Below are positions 4,690 to 8,327 of a stretch of 8,327 nucleotides of DNA, one piece after another. The DNA comes from Cohaesibacteraceae bacterium (GTDB lineage: Bacteria; Pseudomonadota; Alphaproteobacteria; Rhizobiales; Cohaesibacteraceae). The notes under the pieces were generated by a model that was given only the letters and a program-made list of their open reading frames with translations, searched no databases and was not told where the DNA came from. Position 1 is the first letter of the stretch. Each line of letters begins with the position of its first letter. The stretch is from NCBI GenBank assembly GCA_016764535.1, contig JAESRR010000011.1, positions 1 through 8,327 on the forward strand. The letters run 5' to 3'. A program made the position numbers and the translations under genes.

Positions 4690-7188
4690 TTGTCTGCCAG
4701 TCTGCCGCAAATATTTGTAAACTGGTTTGAAAGCCGGGGCTGGAACCCTCGACCACACCAGCTTGCACTGGCAAAAACCGCCGGGTCCGGAGAATCTGTA
4801 CTTCTTATTGCACCCACAGGCGCTGGTAAGACCCTGGCCGGGTTCTTGCCCACATTGATTGATCTGCATCAAAATCCGGATCAGAATCGCAGGTCAATTC
4901 ACACGCTTTACATATCGCCGTTGAAAGCGCTTGCGGTAGATATCGCGCGCAATCTGGAAATGCCTGTTGAAGAAATGGGACTTAAAGTACGGATAGAAAC
5001 CCGAACAGGTGATACCCCCCAACATAAACGACAGCGGCAGAAACTTACACCACCGGACATTATGCTCACTACGCCCGAGCAGCTGGCTCTTTTGATCGCT
5101 TCCAAAGAAGCTGAACTGTTGTTTTCCGGTATTCAAAAAATTGTGCTGGATGAACTGCATGCTCTGGTGTCTTCCAAGCGTGGCGAACTTTTGTCTCTCG
5201 GGCTTGCACGCGTACGACGGTTTCAACCCGCTGTACAGATGATTGGCTTGTCTGCAACTGTCGCATTGCCGGATGAGTTACGCGCCTGGCTCAAACCCCA
5301 AATACAGGGGGAGGCTGATAATCTGGCTGAATTGATCACCGTTAAAGGTGGAGCCCGGCCCAATATTACAGTTCTTGATAGCGCTGAACGCATTCCCTGG
5401 TCTGGCCACTCTGCCCGTTACGCGTTTTCGCATATGTATGAGAGCATTCGTGATCATCAGATGGTGTTGATATTTGTCAATACGCGCAGTCAGGCTGAAA
5501 TGATCTTCAAGGAGCTGTGGTTGCTTAACGAGGATGCCTTGCCAATTGCCCTGCATCACGGGTCGCTTGATGCCGGTCAACGACGCAAGGTCGAGGCAGC
5601 GATGTCTGCGTCAAAATTGCGTGCTGTGGTGTGTACCTCGACTCTTGATCTGGGAATTGACTGGGGCGATGTTGATCTGGTGATCAATGTTGGTGCGCCC
5701 AAGGGCGCCAGCCGCCTTGCCCAGCGCATTGGTCGCGCAAATCATCGAATGGGCGAACCCTCCAAAGCCTTGCTGGTTCCGGCGAACATTTTTGAAGTGC
5801 TGGAATGTCGGGCTGCACTTGATGCGGCATATGAGGGTGCCCAGGATACACCGCCCGTGCGAATTGGAGGTCTTGACGTGCTTGCCCAGCATGTTCTTGG
5901 GTCCGCCTGTGGTGCACCATTTCACGAAGTTGAATTGTTTGACGAGATCTGTTCGGCATTTCCCTACCGTGATCTTGATTGGGAGACTTTCGAACAGGTT
6001 GTCGATTTCGTAGCGACCGGAGGATACGCTTTGCGGGTTTATGAACGTTATGCCCGTATCCGAAAGACCGAAGATGGTACATGGCGTTTGACCCATCCGC
6101 GTCTGGCTCAGCAATACAGACTGAATATCGGCACTATTGTTCAGGAACCGATGATCAAAATCCGTGTGACGTCCCGCAAGAAATCAGGGCGTTTGGGGCG
6201 AGGCGGGCGGGTGCTGGGTGAAGTCGAGGAATATTTTATTGATGGCCTCGCACCACGGGACACTTTTTTGTTTGGTGGAGAAGTCTTGCGGTTCGAAATG
6301 CTTCAGGAAAATGAGGCACTGGTTACAAGGACCGAGCAAAAGAACCCTCGCATTCCTGCCTATGCGGGAGGAAAATTCCCACTCTCCACCTATCTTGCTG
6401 AACGGGTGAGGGGTCTTTTGACTGATCATCAACAATGGCATTTGTTGCCAGCCCAGGTGCGGGATTGGCTGGAATTGCAACGCGGCCTGTCGCAAATGCC
6501 CGGGCGGGACGATTTGCTGATTGAAACATTTCCCCATGAAGATCAAAACTATATGGTGCTGTACCCCTTTGAAGGACGGTTGGCGCACCAGACTCTTGGT
6601 ATGTTATTGACCCGGCGACTAGAGCGTATGCGGGCGCGACCCATGGGGTTTGTTGCTACCGAATATGCTTTGGCCGTTTGGGGCCTTGGGGATATGGGAC
6701 GGGCCATTGCAGCAGGCACATTGAGCCTTGCCGGGTTGTTTGATGAGGATATGCTGGGGGATGATCTTGAAAGCTGGCTTGCTGAATCCTCTCTGTTAAA
6801 ACGGACATTTCGAAACTGTGCGGTCATATCCGGATTGATTGAAAGGCGTTTTCCCGGCAAGGAGAAAACCGGGAGACAGATGACAATTTCCTCGGATCTG
6901 ATTTACGATGTTTTGCGGGAACATGATCCGGATCATGTTTTGTTGCGGGCAACCTGGGCGGATGCATCTGATGGTTTACTTGATCTCAAACGGTTGTCTA
7001 TCATGCTGGAGCGCGTAAAGGGCAAGCTGGTCCATAAAAAACTCCAGCGGATATCTCCACTGGCTGTGCCGGTAATGCTGGAAATTGGTCGTGAACCTGT
7101 ATATGGCGAGGCGCAGGATGTGTTGCTGGCACAAGCGGCCGATGATATGATGAGAGATCTTGCGAAAGGTAAACGCAATGAAAGCTGA
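4690..7188 (+). CDS. lhr: Ligase-associated DNA-damage-response DEXH-box helicase (Lhr-Core family), 832 aa
   Basis: A superfamily 2 ATP-dependent 3'-to-5' helicase of the Lhr-Core type, the motor of the four-gene repair cluster. RecA domain 1 has Walker A APTGAGKT (41-48), SPLKALAVD (76-84), TTPEQL (127-132), the DELH box (154-157) and SAT (188-190). RecA domain 2 has FVNTRSQAE (262-270), CTSTLDLGIDWGDVDLV (315-331) and QRIGRANHR (345-353). A winged-helix and beta-rich region follows (about 390-600), and the C-terminus (about 605-800) is the DEAD-associated domain with FPHEDQNYMVLYPFEGRLAH at 614-633. Length is normal, with no frameshift. TTG is the start because AGAGGA precedes it by 7 nt, and it yields the family's usual short lead to the first helix (FVNWFESRGWNPRPHQ). 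It is followed by pdeM with an 11-nt overlap, so the two are co-transcribed. It is divergent from the exonuclease gene. Confidence 0.95.
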   Translation: MSASLPQIFVNWFESRGWNPRPHQLALAKTAGSGESVLLIAPTGAGKTLAGFLPTLIDLHQNPDQNRRSIHTLYISPLKALAVDIARNLEMPVEEMGLKVRIETRTGDTPQHKRQRQKLTPPDIMLTTPEQLALLIASKEAELLFSGIQKIVLDELHALVSSKRGELLSLGLARVRRFQPAVQMIGLSATVALPDELRAWLKPQIQGEADNLAELITVKGGARPNITVLDSAERIPWSGHSARYAFSHMYESIRDHQMVLIFVNTRSQAEMIFKELWLLNEDALPIALHHGSLDAGQRRKVEAAMSASKLRAVVCTSTLDLGIDWGDVDLVINVGAPKGASRLAQRIGRANHRMGEPSKALLVPANIFEVLECRAALDAAYEGAQDTPPVRIGGLDVLAQHVLGSACGAPFHEVELFDEICSAFPYRDLDWETFEQVVDFVATGGYALRVYERYARIRKTEDGTWRLTHPRLAQQYRLNIGTIVQEPMIKIRVTSRKKSGRLGRGGRVLGEVEEYFIDGLAPRDTFLFGGEVLRFEMLQENEALVTRTEQKNPRIPAYAGGKFPLSTYLAERVRGLLTDHQQWHLLPAQVRDWLELQRGLSQMPGRDDLLIETFPHEDQNYMVLYPFEGRLAHQTLGMLLTRRLERMRARPMGFVATEYALAVWGLGDMGRAIAAGTLSLAGLFDEDMLGDDLESWLAESSLLKRTFRNCAVISGLIERRFPGKEKTGRQMTISSDLIYDVLREHDPDHVLLRATWADASDGLLDLKRLSIMLERVKGKLVHKKLQRISPLAVPVMLEIGREPVYGEAQDVLLAQAADDMMRDLAKGKRNES
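7165..7169 (+). promoter_or_regulatory. Shine-Dalgarno sequence selecting the ATG at 7178 for pdeM
   Basis: AAAGG inside the end of the helicase gene lies 8 nt before the ATG at 7178. It favours this start over the in-frame TTG at 7160, which has no such sequence at a good distance. Confidence 0.6.
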
Positions 7189-7870
7189 AATGCTGGATTC
7201 AGGAGTCATTGTTACGGTCTGTGGCGAGGAACTTGTCCCGCTGCTGGACGGCGGCTTGTGGTGGCCCAATGAGCGTACTCTGATCGTTTCCGATTTACAT
7301 CTTGAAAAGGGCAGCTCGCAAGCGGGCCGAGGCATATTTTTGCCTCCCTACGACACAGCAAAAACCCTGGCACGTTTAAAAGTGCTGATACAAAACTGGC
7401 ACCCGTGCAGAATAATTTCGCTGGGGGATAGTTTTCATGATTGCAATGCAGAATCCCGGATGAGCGAAACGGATCAGCAAACTCTGAAAGAGCTGGTTGA
7501 TTTACAGGAATGGATCTGGATTGCCGGTAATCATGATCCAAGGCCACCTGCGAATATCGGTGGCCATTTTCGTGAAACCCTGAATATTGGACCGCTTTCG
7601 TTTGTACACGAGCCCGGACAAAACCCCAAAAAGGGTGAGCTATCCGGACATTTGCATCCAGCGGCAAAAATCCGGCGTTTGGGGAGATCCGTTCGCAGAC
7701 GATGTTTTGTCGGTAATAATCAGCGGCTGATATTACCAGCGTTCGGCGCCTATACCGGTGGATTAAATATCACCGATGCAGCATTTGACGGTTTACTCGC
7801 AACAGGATCAACAGCATGGGTACTTGGAACCGACCAAATCTATCCGATTGCTGTTGCACAATGTGTGTAA
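7178..7870 (+). CDS. pdeM: Ligase-associated DNA-damage-response endonuclease PdeM (metallophosphoesterase), 230 aa
   Basis: A calcineurin-like binuclear metallophosphoesterase, the fourth member of the helicase/nuclease/ligase cluster; it is annotated as a putative DNA endonuclease or phosphoesterase. All metal motifs are present: SDLHLEKGS (38-46, D39 and H41), GDSFHD (83-88, D84), GNHD (117-120), H144 in FVHEPG, and SGHLHPAA (156-163, H158 and H160). The C-terminal family signature LPAFGAYTGG is at 186-195. The ATG at 7178 is chosen for its Shine-Dalgarno sequence and because the gene then overlaps the helicase stop by 11 nt, a normal translational coupling. Length is typical. It is convergent with the TIGR02186 gene. 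The physiological substrate is not established from sequence. Confidence 0.93.
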   Translation: MKAEMLDSGVIVTVCGEELVPLLDGGLWWPNERTLIVSDLHLEKGSSQAGRGIFLPPYDTAKTLARLKVLIQNWHPCRIISLGDSFHDCNAESRMSETDQQTLKELVDLQEWIWIAGNHDPRPPANIGGHFRETLNIGPLSFVHEPGQNPKKGELSGHLHPAAKIRRLGRSVRRRCFVGNNQRLILPAFGAYTGGLNITDAAFDGLLATGSTAWVLGTDQIYPIAVAQCV

Positions 7871-7911
7871 AGATCTCCCGGTAATTTCCTGATCCTAAAT
7901 TTGCTGATCAT
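7871..7911. other. Convergent spacer with weak inverted repeats
   Basis: A 41-bp gap between the ends of pdeM and the TIGR02186 gene. GATCCT (7891-7896) pairs with AGGATC (7914-7919), and alternatively TCCTGA (7887-7892) with TCAGGA (7912-7917). The stems are only 6 bp with loops of 17-19 nt and no clear T-run, so a two-way terminator is possible but weakly supported. Confidence 0.3.
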
Positions 7912-8327
7912 TCAGGATCTGCGGAATAAAACGCCGCCCAGCCATCCAACCAGCAAAGCCAGCAGTACCGAAATTCCGCCATAGGCCAGTGGTATTTGAT
8001 GTGCAAGATTATGTGCCTGTTGTTCAAATCCGGTTTTTGAAACCCGGATTGTACGTTTTTGTGAATCAAGAAACGCGCCGCCAATAAATAAAAATATTCT
8101 GACCTGATAATCACCAACCGGAGCTGTGGCGGGCAAACGGATGCTGGCTCGGAAAAGGTTCCTGCTTAGATGGGTAACTTCCCCTGGCTCCGGGCAATAC
8201 AATTTATTTTTTTGGCGAATACGTTGCAGGGCTTCCTTGAATTCATCCGAATCATGGGGAAGGCGTTCACCGGTGGCTGGTTCCATCAAAGCCAGATTAT
8301 CAAATCCGATTTCGAATTTTCGCAGGA
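7912..8327 (-). CDS. TIGR02186 family membrane-anchored protein, C-terminal 138 residues (partial)
   Basis: The C-terminal half of an alphaproteobacterial protein of unknown function. The frame is open to the window edge (it reads LRKFEIGFDNLALMEP just inside), so the N-terminus, expected to include a signal peptide, is missing; apparent starts at 8289 and 8286 are internal. The visible part has the family's FRASIRLPATAPVGDYQVRI stretch and an Ig-like beta-rich, probably periplasmic region, then SKTGFEQ and a single C-terminal transmembrane helix (IPLAYGGISVLLALLVGWLG) ending in a short FRRS cytoplasmic tail. In related genomes this family usually lies beside a TauE/SafE-type sulfite exporter gene, which would be upstream, outside this window. 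It is convergent with pdeM and shows no evident link to the repair genes. Confidence 0.85.
   Translation of the reverse strand, partial: LRKFEIGFDNLALMEPATGERLPHDSDEFKEALQRIRQKNKLYCPEPGEVTHLSRNLFRASIRLPATAPVGDYQVRIFLFIGGAFLDSQKRTIRVSKTGFEQQAHNLAHQIPLAYGGISVLLALLVGWLGGVLFRRS

Noticed and set aside
4650..4853. N-terminal extension of the exonuclease to an ATG at 4853
   Set aside because: The extra 68 residues do not resemble the family, and they run antisense through the helicase N-terminus, including its Walker A region. The start at 4649 gives the normal length.
5611..6114. Open frames of 130-170 codons antisense to the helicase gene
   Set aside because: They are shadows of the helicase coding frame, with no recognisable domain and no Shine-Dalgarno support.
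7160..7177. Earlier TTG start for pdeM at 7160
   Set aside because: It adds six residues without a well-placed Shine-Dalgarno sequence. The ATG at 7178 has AAAGG 8 nt upstream and gives an ordinary 11-nt overlap.

Overview
This window looks like chromosomal DNA of an alphaproteobacterium of moderate GC content, probably close to Hyphomicrobiales. Four things point there: a DUF6460-type small membrane protein, a TIGR02186-type membrane protein (both essentially alphaproteobacterial families), the 'ligase-associated' DNA-repair gene set, and an exact GTTC-N7-GTTC site, which is the alphaproteobacterial LexA operator. No tRNA, rRNA, CRISPR array, insertion sequence or integrase was seen.

Layout. 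(1) 1-717, minus: N-terminal half of a DinF-like MATE transporter, cut by the window edge. (2) 718-815: divergent intergenic region with the LexA-type box. (3) 816-1721, plus: class II-like bacterial histone deacetylase family protein with a TTG start. (4) 1730-2008, minus: DUF6460 membrane protein, convergent with the deacetylase. (5) 2095-3645, minus: homologue of the cisplatin-damage-response ATP-dependent DNA ligase, full length, but with its nucleotidyltransferase motifs erased. (6) 3645-4649, minus: MBL-fold ligase-associated exonuclease, coupled to the ligase gene by a 1-nt overlap. (7) 4650-4689: 40-bp divergent spacer with a palindrome. (8) 4690-7188, plus: Lhr-family helicase. (9) 7178-7870, plus: PdeM phosphoesterase, overlapping the helicase gene by 11 nt. 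(10) 7912-8327, minus: C-terminal half of a TIGR02186 family protein.

How they fit together. Genes 5, 6, 8 and 9 are the four members of a known bacterial repair cluster (helicase, nuclease, ligase, phosphoesterase), arranged here as two divergent pairs around a short spacer. Nuclease, helicase and phosphoesterase keep their catalytic motifs. The ligase homologue keeps the N-terminal DNA-binding part and much of the OB fold, but by eye lacks the AMP-accepting lysine and the residues of motifs III, IV, V and VI. It therefore looks like a pseudo-ligase that may have a structural role. This is the most unusual point in the window. Second, the LexA-type box lies where it could control both the DinF-like transporter and the deacetylase family protein, which would tie an HDAC-fold enzyme to the SOS response.
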